Source: Rhodocyclaceae bacterium
GTDB taxonomy: Bacteria; Pseudomonadota; Gammaproteobacteria; Burkholderiales; Rhodocyclaceae
DNA length: 64,000 bases
Assembly: GCA_020445805.1 (NCBI GenBank)
Contig: JAGRFX010000002.1
Coordinates: 1 to 64,000 of the forward strand
Direction: 5' to 3'
Below, piece by piece: positions 1 through 9,379 of the stretch. The notes under the pieces were generated by a model, which had not been told where the DNA came from, searched no databases, and saw only the letters and a program-made list of their open reading frames with translations. Positions within the stretch are counted from its first letter, which is position 1; each line of letters opens with the position of its first letter. A program made the position numbers and the translations under genes.

Positions 1-440
<440 letters not shown>

Positions 441-592
441 GCGGGTTTCCGTTGGGGTACCCCATCACGGATCGCGGGCGGCGGGAATGGTTCATGACCC
501 GCGGCTGCGCAGATGCCGGCCGGTGTCGCCCGCGGGCCACAAGGCTGATCCCGATCACGACACCGCAACCTCGGGCTTGGTACGCTGTCGGC

Positions 593-2209
593 ATGGCTCC
601 CCTGCACATCCCCCATGCCGCCATCCGGTCCCTGAGGCGCGCGACGCTGCTCACCGCCCTGGCGACCGCGCTCGGTGGTTGCGCCTACCTGGGCACCGTG
701 GTGACCCAGGCGGACCTGGCCCGCAAGCAGACCGAACATCCCGAGCAACGCAACGTGAAGCACATGCTCGACCGGGAGACCTTCTTCGTCTTCGGCACCC
801 TGGACCATGCCCCGGCGCTCAACCCGGAGGCCGTCGCGGTCATCGCGCTGTCGGGCACGAGCGGCGAAACGGTCGATGTGAACCACGTGGCGCAGCCCGA
901 TTCCTATTACGGGCTCAACCTGCCGGCCGGCGACTATCGGTTGCTGGTGGTCAGCGACCTCGACCGGGACGGCTTCTATGACCCGACCGAGGTGCTCGGC
1001 AGCCGCCCGGTGTCCCTCGACGCCGAGGCCACGCCCGGCCGGGTGCTGAGCGACTACAACATCGACCTGTCCGCACGGGGAAGACCCGTCGACAGCCGTT
1101 TCCGCGTGCCGGTGCAGAGCAGCGCGCCGCTGGCGACCTCCCTCTTCTACCCCAAGGGCTCGCTGCGCAGCCTCGACGATCCGATCTTCGCGCCGGACAT
1201 GGCCTCGCTGGGGGTCTATGCGCCGGCCTCCTTCATGGAGGCCGCGCCGATGATGTTCTACGCGCTGGAGGAGGACGTCCCGTACAAGATCCCGATCGTC
1301 TTCGTCCATGGCATCGAGGGCAGCGTGCGGGATTTCGCGACGATCATCGCGCAGCTCGACCGCAGCCGCTACAAGCCCTGGTTCTTCTACTATCCGTCCG
1401 GCAACGACCTGGGCCAGCTCGGGGCGATGTTCTACGAGCTGTTCCTGTCCGGCTCCACGATCCAGCTGCAGCAGATGCCGCTCGTGATCGTCGCCCACAG
1501 CATGGGCGGCCTGGTGGTGCGCGAGGCCCTCAACCACCTCACCGGCGCGCCCGGCGAGAACCGCATCGCGCATCTGGTCACCATCGCCAGCCCGCTGGGC
1601 GGCCACCCCGGCGCGAGCAGCGCGCGTCACGCGCCGATCGCGATTCCGTCGTGGCTCGACCTGGCCCCGGACAGCGACTTCATCGCCGGCCTGCACCGCC
1701 AGCCGTTGCCGCCGGAGCTCGACTACCACCTGCTCTTCGCCTATGCCGACGACCGCACCTTCAAGACCGGAGGGACCAGCGACGGCGTGGTGCCGCTGGC
1801 GAGCCAGCTCAGCCCACCAGCCCAGCGCGAGGCCACGGCGCAGGTCGGCTTCGATGCCACCCACACCGGCGTGCTGGCCGACGACGCGGCGATTCGAGAG
1901 ATCCGGCGCATCGCCGACACGGTGCGGCTGCCGGTGCCGGACGCGCACCTCGCGGTCTTGCGGCGGGGCGGCTTCGACGTCGAACTGGGGCCGGACTATT
2001 CGCCGATGGAGGCCTACCTGATCCACACCCTCGGCGCCTACCTGGACGCGCTGGCGGCCGGCGAAATCACCCCCATCGACCCCGCCCACGCGCATTTCGT
2101 GCGCGCCATCCAGGGCGAGGTGGCGCCGGAGCAGCCCTCCGAGACCGCGTGGATCCGGTTCAGCCGCGACTATCCCGATCGATCCGCACTCGCTCGGGTT
2201 CCCCGCTGA
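593..2209 (+). CDS. lipoprotein alpha/beta hydrolase (PGAP1-like esterase)
   Basis: 538-residue predicted lipoprotein. The frame is open further upstream, but the ATG at 593 is chosen because it gives a lipoprotein signal: basic start, hydrophobic core and lipobox LGGC with the lipidated Cys at about residue 30. The catalytic half contains FVHGIEGS (oxyanion region) and the nucleophile elbow AHSMGG with Ser303, followed by LVTIASPLGGHPGAS, typical of PGAP1/LCAT-like lipases. DGVVP followed by DATHTGVL probably supplies the acid and His. It probably acts in the periplasm or at an outer-membrane inner leaflet on an ester substrate that cannot be named. It is divergent from the ABC ATPase and stands alone before a convergent terminator. 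Confidence 0.8.
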   Translation: MAPLHIPHAAIRSLRRATLLTALATALGGCAYLGTVVTQADLARKQTEHPEQRNVKHMLDRETFFVFGTLDHAPALNPEAVAVIALSGTSGETVDVNHVAQPDSYYGLNLPAGDYRLLVVSDLDRDGFYDPTEVLGSRPVSLDAEATPGRVLSDYNIDLSARGRPVDSRFRVPVQSSAPLATSLFYPKGSLRSLDDPIFAPDMASLGVYAPASFMEAAPMMFYALEEDVPYKIPIVFVHGIEGSVRDFATIIAQLDRSRYKPWFFYYPSGNDLGQLGAMFYELFLSGSTIQLQQMPLVIVAHSMGGLVVREALNHLTGAPGENRIAHLVTIASPLGGHPGASSARHAPIAIPSWLDLAPDSDFIAGLHRQPLPPELDYHLLFAYADDRTFKTGGTSDGVVPLASQLSPPAQREATAQVGFDATHTGVLADDAAIREIRRIADTVRLPVPDAHLAVLRRGGFDVELGPDYSPMEAYLIHTLGAYLDALAAGEITPIDPAHAHFVRAIQGEVAPEQPSETAWIRFSRDYPDRSALARVPR

Positions 2210-2216
2210 CGATGGT

Positions 2217-2240
2217 GCCTGCCCGTGCTTCACGGCAGGC
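2217..2240. terminator. bidirectional hairpin between convergent genes
   Basis: The arms GCCTGCC and GGCAGGC, extended by GTG/CAC, form a GC-rich hairpin in the 41-bp gap between the stop of the hydrolase (2209) and the stop of the leftward transporter gene (2251). Neither side has a good U-tract, so this is a moderate call. Confidence 0.45.
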
Positions 2241-2250
2241 CCGCACCGGT

Positions 2251-3318
2251 TCAGCGCAATCCGCCGGCCGAGGGGTTCCCGCCCCGCTCATGAGTCGGCT
2301 GCGCCACGGCTTGGCCCTGCGCGCCGGCTTCCGCCTCGAATGCCCGCGCGTAGCGCCGTGCCAAGGCGGCGCAGGCCATGAGCTGGATCTGGTGGTACAA
2401 CAGCGCCGGCAACAGGATCAGGCCGAGGTCGGGGCGCACGCCGAACAGCAATCGCGCGATCGGGATGCCACTGGCAATGCTCTTCTTCGAGCCGCAGAAC
2501 ACGGCCACCACCTCATCCTCGCGGCGAAAACCAACACGCCGCGCAGCGAAGCGCGTCAGCGAGAGCACCAGCGCCAACAGGCCGGCGCATACCAGAAGGG
2601 CCTGGAGCACCATCACCCAGCCCTGGCCCGACCAGATGCCGGCGGCCGCCGAGTCGCTGAACGAGCAGAACACGATGAGCACGATCACGCCCCGGTCGAG
2701 CCGGTGCGTGAGGCCCTTGTGGCGCACCATCCAGCCTTGCACATGGGGCCGCAGCAACTGGCCGACGATGAAGGGCAGCAGCAGCTGCACGCTGATGCCG
2801 AGGATCGCGCGGCCGATCGGCAGCCCCTCGCCCGCCACATGCAGCACCTGGCTGATCAGCAGCGGCGTGAGGACGATGCCGATGAGATTCGACAGCGTGG
2901 CATTGAACACCGCGGCCGCCACGTTGCCTCCGGCCATGGCCGTGAAGGCCACCGAGGACGAGATGGTCGAAGGGAGCATGCACAGGAACAACAGGCCCAC
3001 CATCAGGCCCGGCTCGACGCGCCCTTCGAGCAGCCAGGCCAGCGCCAGCCCCAGGACGGGGAAGAGCGCGAAGGTGCACAGCTGCACGAAAAGATGCAGG
3101 CGCCAGTGACGCATGCCGGCCACGAGCTTGTCGGTGGCCAGATTCGCCCCGTGCAGCAGGAACACCAGCGCGACACCCACGTTGGTCACCACGCCGAGGT
3201 GCAGGGGGCCGTCCGAACGCCCCACGGCGGGAAACAGCAGGGCCAGCGCCACGGCGGTCAGCATGGTCGCCAGGAATCCGTCGATGGGCAGGCGCCAGCG
3301 CGCCGGGGTGTCGGTCAT
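2251..3318 (-). CDS. bile acid:sodium symporter (BASS/SBF-like) transporter
   Basis: 355-residue polytopic membrane protein with about nine to ten hydrophobic segments. FLLHGANLATDKL and the later FCGSKKSIASGIPIARLLF are hallmarks of the SBF-like (YfeH-type) branch of the BASS family. Its start overlaps the mdcH stop by 4 nt (ATGA), so it is translationally coupled to the malonate decarboxylase operon. The context suggests transport of a malonate-related or organic anion, but a TRAP system is already present upstream, and malonate operons elsewhere use MdcLM or MdcF carriers. The substrate is therefore unknown. Confidence 0.85.
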   Translation of the reverse strand: MTDTPARWRLPIDGFLATMLTAVALALLFPAVGRSDGPLHLGVVTNVGVALVFLLHGANLATDKLVAGMRHWRLHLFVQLCTFALFPVLGLALAWLLEGRVEPGLMVGLLFLCMLPSTISSSVAFTAMAGGNVAAAVFNATLSNLIGIVLTPLLISQVLHVAGEGLPIGRAILGISVQLLLPFIVGQLLRPHVQGWMVRHKGLTHRLDRGVIVLIVFCSFSDSAAAGIWSGQGWVMVLQALLVCAGLLALVLSLTRFAARRVGFRREDEVVAVFCGSKKSIASGIPIARLLFGVRPDLGLILLPALLYHQIQLMACAALARRYARAFEAEAGAQGQAVAQPTHERGGNPSAGGLR

Positions 3319-4259
3319 GAATGCAGGTCCAGCCAGGGAGCGATGTCTTCGGCGATGGCGAACTCGTCCACCGCCCGGGCGATGCTACCGGGAATCTGGG
3401 CTTCCAGCTGTCGGGCAAGGTCATTGCCTGGACCCAGTTCGATCGCGACATCGACCCCGAGCGCGGCGAGGGTTTCCACGCACCAGTCCCAATGCAGCGC
3501 TTCGGCCACCTGGCGCGGCAGGCTCCGCAGCGCGTCGACCGCACGCCGCTGGAGCGTGCCGTCGATGCCGGCGAGCACCGGCACCCGGGGTTCCGTCATC
3601 GGGCGCCGGGTCAAGGCCTGACGCAGGCGTTCGACCGCGTCGGCCAGTGCCGGGGTGTGAGAGGGCACCGCCACCGGCAAGCGCTTGAGATCTGCTGCCG
3701 CCAGCGCGGCATCGGCAACGAACGCATCCATGGCCCGCGGCGCCCCACCGAGGACCAGCTCGCCGGCCGGGCGATGAATGGCCACGCTCACGCCATGGCG
3801 CGCCATCGCCTGGGTCCGCGCCTCACGCAGGGCCGGCAGGGTGCGCCCTCGCCACAGGGCCATACAGCCAGCGCCGAGCGGGCCCGGCGGGACACAGGCA
3901 TCCATCAGGCGGGCGCGCTCGCGGACCAGAGAGAGGGTGTCGGTGGCGGAAAGCGAGCCGGCCACGTGCCAGGCGACCACCTCGCCCAGCGAGTAGCCGG
4001 CGACGACGCTCGGCGCCCGGCCGAGAAAGGGCCCAACCCGTTGCCAGTTGGCCAGTTGCACGAGGGTGATGGCGAACTGGGCGTTGGCGTTGGCGAACAG
4101 CGCGCCTTCATCCAGGCTTCGCCACCAGCGCTCGACCGGCTGGCCGAGCACACGCGACGCGATCTCGCACAGATCGGCACACCCGGGCGTGTCGAACACC
4201 GGATCGAGCATCTCGCGATGCTGCCCGGCCTGGCCTGAGCAGAGGATGGCCAGCCTCAT
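3315..4259 (-). CDS. mdcH: malonate decarboxylase subunit epsilon (malonyl-CoA:ACP transacylase)
   Basis: 314-residue FabD-like acyltransferase. The N-terminal motif LCSGQAGQ and the nucleophile elbow GYSLGEV with Ser90 match MdcH, and VPSHTPAL carries the likely catalytic His. In biotin-independent malonate decarboxylases MdcH primes the phosphoribosyl-dephospho-CoA thiol of the MdcC carrier with a malonyl group from malonyl-CoA, which starts the catalytic cycle. It overlaps mdcB upstream and the transporter downstream by 4 nt each, so the three are one transcription and translation unit. Confidence 0.93.
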   Translation of the reverse strand: MRLAILCSGQAGQHREMLDPVFDTPGCADLCEIASRVLGQPVERWWRSLDEGALFANANAQFAITLVQLANWQRVGPFLGRAPSVVAGYSLGEVVAWHVAGSLSATDTLSLVRERARLMDACVPPGPLGAGCMALWRGRTLPALREARTQAMARHGVSVAIHRPAGELVLGGAPRAMDAFVADAALAAADLKRLPVAVPSHTPALADAVERLRQALTRRPMTEPRVPVLAGIDGTLQRRAVDALRSLPRQVAEALHWDWCVETLAALGVDVAIELGPGNDLARQLEAQIPGSIARAVDEFAIAEDIAPWLDLHS

Positions 4260-5122
4260 GTGTCACCGAGGCGGTGGACCAGCCATACCGCTGCTACAAG
4301 GTCGGCGCTGCCACCGGGACTCAGGTTCCGCTGCACCATCCACGCGTGCATGTCGACGAGCCGATTCCGCCAGCCCGGCAGGTGGACACCGCCATCCCGC
4401 TCGAATGCCTGCGCGGCTGACCGCACGTCTGCCAGACCGGCGACACCGCCGCGCCACAGCAGGTTGGTGTCGTCCAGCCGGGCCATGAGCGCCATCAGGG
4501 TGCCGATGAGGGCGGTCTCTTCATCGATGCCGCCGGCCAGCAGTGCCCGGAGCGCCGGCAGGCCGACCCGATACACCGCCGGGAAGCCACCCGCCGCCTC
4601 GTCGCGTGCCCCGCCCGCCGAGAATTGCCGCCACACCGCCTGCCCGTGAGAGCCGGGGGCCATCGTGCGCGAGGCCAGAATCGCGGGGCCCCACAGGCGG
4701 GCGACGAGATCGCCACAGCGCATCGCGCCGTGGGCCGGATGGGATTGGCGCCACGCCGCGGCTGCCGCCAGCAGGCCGAGGTTGAAGATGGCCCCTCGGT
4801 GGGTGTTGGCGCCGCCGGTGGCCGCCAGCATGCGCGTCTCGGCAGCGATGGCGATGGGCTGCAGCTCGGCATAGGTGGCGCCGCGCGCGCCCGCCTGGGC
4901 GATCTCGGCAAAATAGCCGCGCAGGGCCGCGATGCTGGCCACGAAGCTGGCGTAGTTCATGTCCCGGTGGCTGCCCGGGTCGACCGGCGTGACCAGGCCG
5001 GGCTTGGGCCAGGCGTCGGCCTCGCGCTTGAGTGCCGCACGGCAGGCCGCGTCGAGCGCAGCCGGGCCGACCGGGGCAAGCGGGTCAGGCCGCGAGGGGG
5101 TCCGGGGCGCGCTGGTCAGCAT
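4256..5122 (-). CDS. mdcB: triphosphoribosyl-dephospho-CoA synthase
   Basis: 288 residues, CitG/MdcB family. The signature KPGLVTPVDPGSHRDM near residue 40 and the TGGANTHRGAIFNLGLL region are characteristic. The enzyme makes 2'-(5''-triphosphoribosyl)-3'-dephospho-CoA from ATP and dephospho-CoA, the precursor of the prosthetic group that MdcG then attaches to MdcC. The assigned start overlaps the end of mdcG by 38 nt. The gene lies between mdcG and mdcH. Confidence 0.93.
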   Translation of the reverse strand: MLTSAPRTPSRPDPLAPVGPAALDAACRAALKREADAWPKPGLVTPVDPGSHRDMNYASFVASIAALRGYFAEIAQAGARGATYAELQPIAIAAETRMLAATGGANTHRGAIFNLGLLAAAAAWRQSHPAHGAMRCGDLVARLWGPAILASRTMAPGSHGQAVWRQFSAGGARDEAAGGFPAVYRVGLPALRALLAGGIDEETALIGTLMALMARLDDTNLLWRGGVAGLADVRSAAQAFERDGGVHLPGWRNRLVDMHAWMVQRNLSPGGSADLVAAVWLVHRLGDT

Positions 5123-5780
5123 CGGTCTGTACGCGATGGACCGCGTCGAGGAACTCGTCCGCCGCCATCAGGCGCACGGCACCATCGGACTTGGCGAGCA
5201 CCGAACGCCCGGCGTCCACCGCAGCGGCCAGTTCACGCCAGGCGACCGCCCAGCCGCCGACACGCAATTCGCCGTCGATGCGCGGATGCGTGTCGGCGAA
5301 GGGGTCCAGTATTCGCAGGGCGTCGATGGCGCGGGCCCGGTCGGCGCAGTCCACCACCACATCGAGATCACTGGCCACGTGCAGGCAGGGCTCGCCGATG
5401 ATGGACTGATTGACGAGCGAACCGTAGGCCCGCACGACATGTCCGGTCGCCGTCATCGCCGTGCTCAGATCCCGCAAGGTGGCTCGCCAGGAAAGGGGCG
5501 CCACCTCGATCAGTTCCGCCAGCGGGGGCGGCGGCTTCCTGGCGACGAGCGTGTCGCGCGGAGCAAGGACCCCGATCCGGCGGCGCGCTCCGATGCCCGG
5601 CACGGTGAAGCCCAGGCGCAGGCGGGCGTCGCCCGCCTCGTGCCGGCCCGCGACCAGGGGGCGCTCGAGTCGCAACCACGCCGCCAGCATCGCCCTGTCG
5701 TCGGGCGCGACCTCGATGCGCTCGAGCGCGCCGGGGTCGAGCCAGACGAGATCGTGCCGGCGGGGCCGGGTCTCAGGCAC
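5085..5780 (-). CDS. mdcG: phosphoribosyl-dephospho-CoA transferase (malonate decarboxylase holo-ACP synthase)
   Basis: MdcG nucleotidyltransferase. The frame opens at 5834, but the GTG at 5780 is preferred: it lies over the mdcE stop (8-nt overlap), and the protein then begins a few residues before RRHDLVWLDP, where MdcG proteins usually start. That gives 231 residues. GSLVNQ with CLHVASDLDVVV forms the nucleotidyltransferase G-S and D-x-D motifs. It transfers the prosthetic group made by MdcB to a serine of MdcC. The start choice is less certain than the identity. Confidence 0.88.
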   Translation of the reverse strand: MPETRPRRHDLVWLDPGALERIEVAPDDRAMLAAWLRLERPLVAGRHEAGDARLRLGFTVPGIGARRRIGVLAPRDTLVARKPPPPLAELIEVAPLSWRATLRDLSTAMTATGHVVRAYGSLVNQSIIGEPCLHVASDLDVVVDCADRARAIDALRILDPFADTHPRIDGELRVGGWAVAWRELAAAVDAGRSVLAKSDGAVRLMAADEFLDAVHRVQTDADQRAPDPLAA

Positions 5781-6501
5781 CCGCCACCTCGCGGGCGACG
5801 ATGTCGGCCAGGCCGCGACCGCCACGTTCGGCACCGGTGCGGGCGCGTACGTCCTGCCCGGCCACCTGACGGGCTGCGGCCAGCTCCGCAGTCAGCATGG
5901 CGGGCCAGTCGCCGCCGGTGCTCTCCCACAGGGTGCTCACCGCGCCCATGCGCCAGTAGTTGTCGGCCCCCGGGGCAAACACCGGCGAGGCTTTCGCCAG
6001 GGTCTGGAGGCGTTCGAGCTCGATCTTGGTCACCCGCGACATGGCGCGCAGGTCCATCACGCGCACCTGGGCGTCGGGCAGGGCCACCACCCGGTCTGCC
6101 AGCATGCCGAAGGCGAGGAACCCGCCGGAGACGGCCTCGCCGTGGATCAGGGTGAGGGTGGCGTGGCCGGAGCGGCGGGCCAGATCGACGCAGCGTGCCA
6201 CGTGGGCGAAGCAGCCATTGAGACCGAGCAGTTCCTCGCGTCGTGACAGGGCCTGGCCCTGGGTGTCGGCGATGAAGACGATGGGGCGCGGGGTTCCGCC
6301 CGCGTCCGCCTCGACCACCCGCAGCACCTCGCCGGCGATGGCCAGGGCCAGGTTGCCGTCCACGGCGGCGGTATCCCAGGTACCGATGACGGCGACCGGC
6401 GTATCGTCGAGGCGGGCGGGGCCGCAGACGAAGTGGCCATCGATGACGACCTCGTGCCGGCCGGCACCGAACAGGGCATCGAAGAGGGTTGCATCAGACA
6501 T
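5773..6501 (-). CDS. mdcE: malonate decarboxylase subunit gamma
   Basis: 242 residues, crotonase-like carboxyltransferase fold. With MdcD it forms the malonyl-S-ACP decarboxylase. GTWDTAAVDGNLALAIAGEVL and IHGEAVSGGFLAFGMLADRVVALP are typical of the gamma subunit, the latter contributing an oxyanion hole. It is separated from mdcD by only 2 nt and overlaps mdcG. The length is close to other MdcE proteins. Confidence 0.93.
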   Translation of the reverse strand: MSDATLFDALFGAGRHEVVIDGHFVCGPARLDDTPVAVIGTWDTAAVDGNLALAIAGEVLRVVEADAGGTPRPIVFIADTQGQALSRREELLGLNGCFAHVARCVDLARRSGHATLTLIHGEAVSGGFLAFGMLADRVVALPDAQVRVMDLRAMSRVTKIELERLQTLAKASPVFAPGADNYWRMGAVSTLWESTGGDWPAMLTAELAAARQVAGQDVRARTGAERGGRGLADIVAREVAGA

Positions 6502-6503
6502 GT

Positions 6504-7403
6504 TCAGGCCTCCGCGGAGAGCTCGTGGAGCTGTCGGTTGAATGCATCGGACGACAGCATCGGGACGGCCTCCGGCTGAGGCAGGCCCAGGGCGCGCCAG
6601 ACCTCGAGCCCGTCACGGGTCTCGGGGTGGGCGCTGCGGCGCCTGGCCAGCGCGGCCTGGGCCGCTTTCAGGTCGGCCAGGTCCGCAGGCGCCCGGCGGT
6701 GATTCGAGAGGGCCGCGATGGCGGCCGCGCGAAAGTCCCTGGCGTCGTCATCCACCAGCCGGGTGGCCTCGCCCAGCGCGCGGCGCAGCTTGCCGCCGGT
6801 CACCCGCCACACCAGGGCCCGGTCGCGCGAGTCGAACTCGCCCACGCCCTTCACGGTCTCGATGACCTCGGGGCCGGAGAGGCCCAGGCGCCCTTCCTCG
6901 GACATGATCACCTCGTCGCACAGGCGGGTGACGATGCCCATGCCGCCGAAGGCCCCGCAGGAGCCGCCGACGAAGGCGAACACCGGCACGCCGGCGGCCT
7001 GGGCGGCCATCAGCGCGCGCATGATCTCGGAGATGGCGATCAGGCCGGCGTTGGCCTCGTGCAGGCGCACGCCACCGGAGTCCACCAGCAGCAATACGGC
7101 GGCCGGTTTCTCGCGGGCAGCGCGCTCGAGCAGGCCGCGGATCTTGGCGCCATGCACCTCGCCCACGGCGCCGCCATTGAACCGGCCTTCCTGGGCGGCG
7201 ATGAGCACCGGCCGCCCATCCACCGTGGCCGAGCCGACCACCACGCCGTCGTCGAAGGCAACCGGCGCGTCGAGCCGGGCCAGATGCGGGCTGGTGCGTC
7301 GCTCGGCCGGCGGGCAGTACTCGCGGAAGCTGCCGGCGTCGGCCAGCGCGGCCACGCGGGCGCGGGCGCTGGCCTCGAAATAGCTGATGCGTCGGCTGTT
7401 CAT
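6504..7403 (-). CDS. mdcD: malonate decarboxylase subunit beta
   Basis: 299 residues of the acyl-CoA carboxylase beta/carboxyltransferase type. SYFEASARARVAALADAGSF at the N terminus, GGAVGEVHGAKIRG, LVDSGGVRLHEANAGL and FVGGSCGAFGGMGIVTRLCDE are family landmarks. It pairs with MdcE to decarboxylate malonyl-S-ACP, releasing CO2 and leaving acetyl-S-ACP. It overlaps the mdcC stop by 4 nt (ATGA). Confidence 0.95.
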   Translation of the reverse strand: MNSRRISYFEASARARVAALADAGSFREYCPPAERRTSPHLARLDAPVAFDDGVVVGSATVDGRPVLIAAQEGRFNGGAVGEVHGAKIRGLLERAAREKPAAVLLLVDSGGVRLHEANAGLIAISEIMRALMAAQAAGVPVFAFVGGSCGAFGGMGIVTRLCDEVIMSEEGRLGLSGPEVIETVKGVGEFDSRDRALVWRVTGGKLRRALGEATRLVDDDARDFRAAAIAALSNHRRAPADLADLKAAQAALARRRSAHPETRDGLEVWRALGLPQPEAVPMLSSDAFNRQLHELSAEA

Positions 7404-7714
7404 GAGTCCTCCCCGGTGCTGTCTTCAAAGGCCTGCGACAGGCGCAGGCTGACCACGGCCGGCGTGGCGCCAGCGTCGTTGATGGCGATGCGCAGCCCGC
7501 CGGCCGGATAGCGCTCGGCGAAGTCCGCCAGCACCGCCTCCCAGATCTCGCGGAAGCCGTGGGCGGAGGTATTGACCTCGATGGCGCAGGTAGCCGGGTC
7601 CTGCCCCGCCTCCACCAGCACCTCCAGGTTGCCCGAGGAGACGACGCCGGCCAGGGCAGTCTGCCGGGCCGCGCCGGCCGCCCGGGCGGGCAGGGTGATC
7701 TCGAATCGTTCCAT
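7400..7714 (-). CDS. mdcC: malonate decarboxylase acyl carrier protein (delta subunit)
   Basis: 104-residue carrier protein. The segment AGVVSSGNLEVL aligns with the attachment site of MdcC/CitD-type carriers; Ser27, just before the Gly, is the probable site for the phosphoribosyl-dephospho-CoA arm. The rest (EVNTSAHGFREIWEAVL, GLRIAINDAGATPAVV) fits the compact MdcC fold. It lies 9 nt downstream of mdcA and overlaps mdcD. Confidence 0.93.
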   Translation of the reverse strand: MERFEITLPARAAGAARQTALAGVVSSGNLEVLVEAGQDPATCAIEVNTSAHGFREIWEAVLADFAERYPAGGLRIAINDAGATPAVVSLRLSQAFEDSTGEDS

Positions 7715-7723
7715 GTCGCGCTC

Positions 7724-9373
7724 CTACCAGTTGCGGAACTTCTTCGGAGGGTCGTAGAGCCCGCCCGAGGCGTGCACCAGATCCTTGACGTTGCGGGCGG
7801 CGAGCAGGTCGCGGGTGGCCTGGCGGGGGTCGATGCCCAGGTCCTCGGGACGCTGGACGATGCCCCGGTCACGCAGGTTCTCCACCGCGCGCTTGTCGCG
7901 CCCCATGCCCACCGGGGTGTAGCCGGCGACGCCCCGGATGGCCTGCTCGCGCTCTTCCGGGCTGCGGCAGCGCACCAGGTGGGCGATGCCTTCCTCGGTG
8001 ATGATGTGGGTGAGGTCTTCGCTGTAGATCATCACCGGCGGCAGATCCATGCCGGCCGACTCGGCCAGGTCCCAGGCGTCCAGGCGCTCGACGAAGGCCG
8101 GCTCCATGTGCTCGCGGAAGGTCTCCACCACCTGGGCCACCAGCTTCTGGCCGCGTGGCATGGGGATGTCGCCGCGCCCTTCCCGGCCGGCCTTGAGCCA
8201 GGCCGGCGAGGCATGGCGGCGGCCGCGGGCATCGGCACCCATGTTGGGCGCGCCGCCGAAACCGGCAATGCGCCCGCGGGTGGCGGTGGAGCTATTGCCG
8301 TGCAGGTCAATCTGCAGGGTCGAGCCAATGAACAGGTCGCAGGCGTAGTGGCCGGCCGCCTGGCTGAAGGCCCGGTTCGAGCGCATCGACCCGTCGGCGC
8401 CGATGAAGAAGATGTCGGGGCGCGCGGCCACGTACTTCTCCATGCCCACCTCCGAGCCGAAGGAATGCACCGACTGCACGAAACCGGCCTCGATGGCGGG
8501 GATCAGGGTCGGGTGCGGATTGAGCGCCCAGTGGGTGCAGATCTTGCCCCTGAGCCCCAGCTCGGTGGCGTAGGTGGGCAGCAGCAATTCGATGGCTGCG
8601 GTATCGAAGCCGATGCCGTGGTTGAGCCGGGTGATGCCGTATTCCGCGTAGAGGCCCTTGATGGCGATCATCGCGGTCAGCACCTGGGTCTCGGTGATCA
8701 GCGCCGGGTCGCGGGTGAACAGGGGCTCCACGTAGTGCGGGGTGGGCGCCGGCACGGTGAAGTCCACCCAGTCGGCCGGGATGTCCACCCGCGGCAAGGT
8801 GTCGACGATCTCGTTCACCTGGGCGATGACGATGCCGCCCTTGAAGGCCGTGGCCTCGACGATGGCCGGCGTGTCCTCGGTGTTGGGGCCGGTGTAGAGG
8901 TTGCCCTGGCGGTCGGCCTTCTGGGCGGCCACCAGCGCCACGTGGGGCGTGAGGTCCACGAAGTAGCGACCGAAGAGCTCCAGGTAGGTGTGGATGGCGC
9001 CGATGGTGATGCGGCCCGATTCCACCAGCCGCGCCAGGCGGCCGGACTGGGGCCCCGAGAACGAGAAGTCGATGCGGCTGACCTGCCCGCGCTCGATGAT
9101 GTCCACGTGTTCGGGCAGCGACAGCACCGACTGCACCAGGTGCAGCTCGCGCACCCGCGCCGGGTCGGTCTGCACCATGGCGCGGGCGAGGAAATCCGCC
9201 TGCTTCTGGTTGTTGCCCTCGATGCACACGCGGTCGCCCGGCTCGATGATCGCCTCGAGCAGCGCGACGATTCGCTCGGCCTCGACGCGCTTGCCCTGCG
9301 CCAGGGCCGCGGCCCGCTCCAGCCGGCGCATGCGGCTCTGCTGGAGCGTATTCCACTGGTGAGAGGCACTCAT
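7724..9373 (-). CDS. mdcA: malonate decarboxylase subunit alpha (acetyl-S-ACP:malonate ACP transferase)
   Basis: 549 residues, close to the usual size of MdcA. EGNNQKQADFLAR, FSFSGPQSGRLARLVESG and the glycine-rich FGGAPNMGADARGRRHASPAW are conserved in the family. The subunit exchanges acetate for malonate on the thiol of MdcC and is the first step of each turnover. It follows dctM by 6 nt, so uptake and decarboxylation genes are probably co-transcribed. Confidence 0.96.
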   Translation of the reverse strand: MSASHQWNTLQQSRMRRLERAAALAQGKRVEAERIVALLEAIIEPGDRVCIEGNNQKQADFLARAMVQTDPARVRELHLVQSVLSLPEHVDIIERGQVSRIDFSFSGPQSGRLARLVESGRITIGAIHTYLELFGRYFVDLTPHVALVAAQKADRQGNLYTGPNTEDTPAIVEATAFKGGIVIAQVNEIVDTLPRVDIPADWVDFTVPAPTPHYVEPLFTRDPALITETQVLTAMIAIKGLYAEYGITRLNHGIGFDTAAIELLLPTYATELGLRGKICTHWALNPHPTLIPAIEAGFVQSVHSFGSEVGMEKYVAARPDIFFIGADGSMRSNRAFSQAAGHYACDLFIGSTLQIDLHGNSSTATRGRIAGFGGAPNMGADARGRRHASPAWLKAGREGRGDIPMPRGQKLVAQVVETFREHMEPAFVERLDAWDLAESAGMDLPPVMIYSEDLTHIITEEGIAHLVRCRSPEEREQAIRGVAGYTPVGMGRDKRAVENLRDRGIVQRPEDLGIDPRQATRDLLAARNVKDLVHASGGLYDPPKKFRNW

Positions 9374-9379
9374 ATTGGC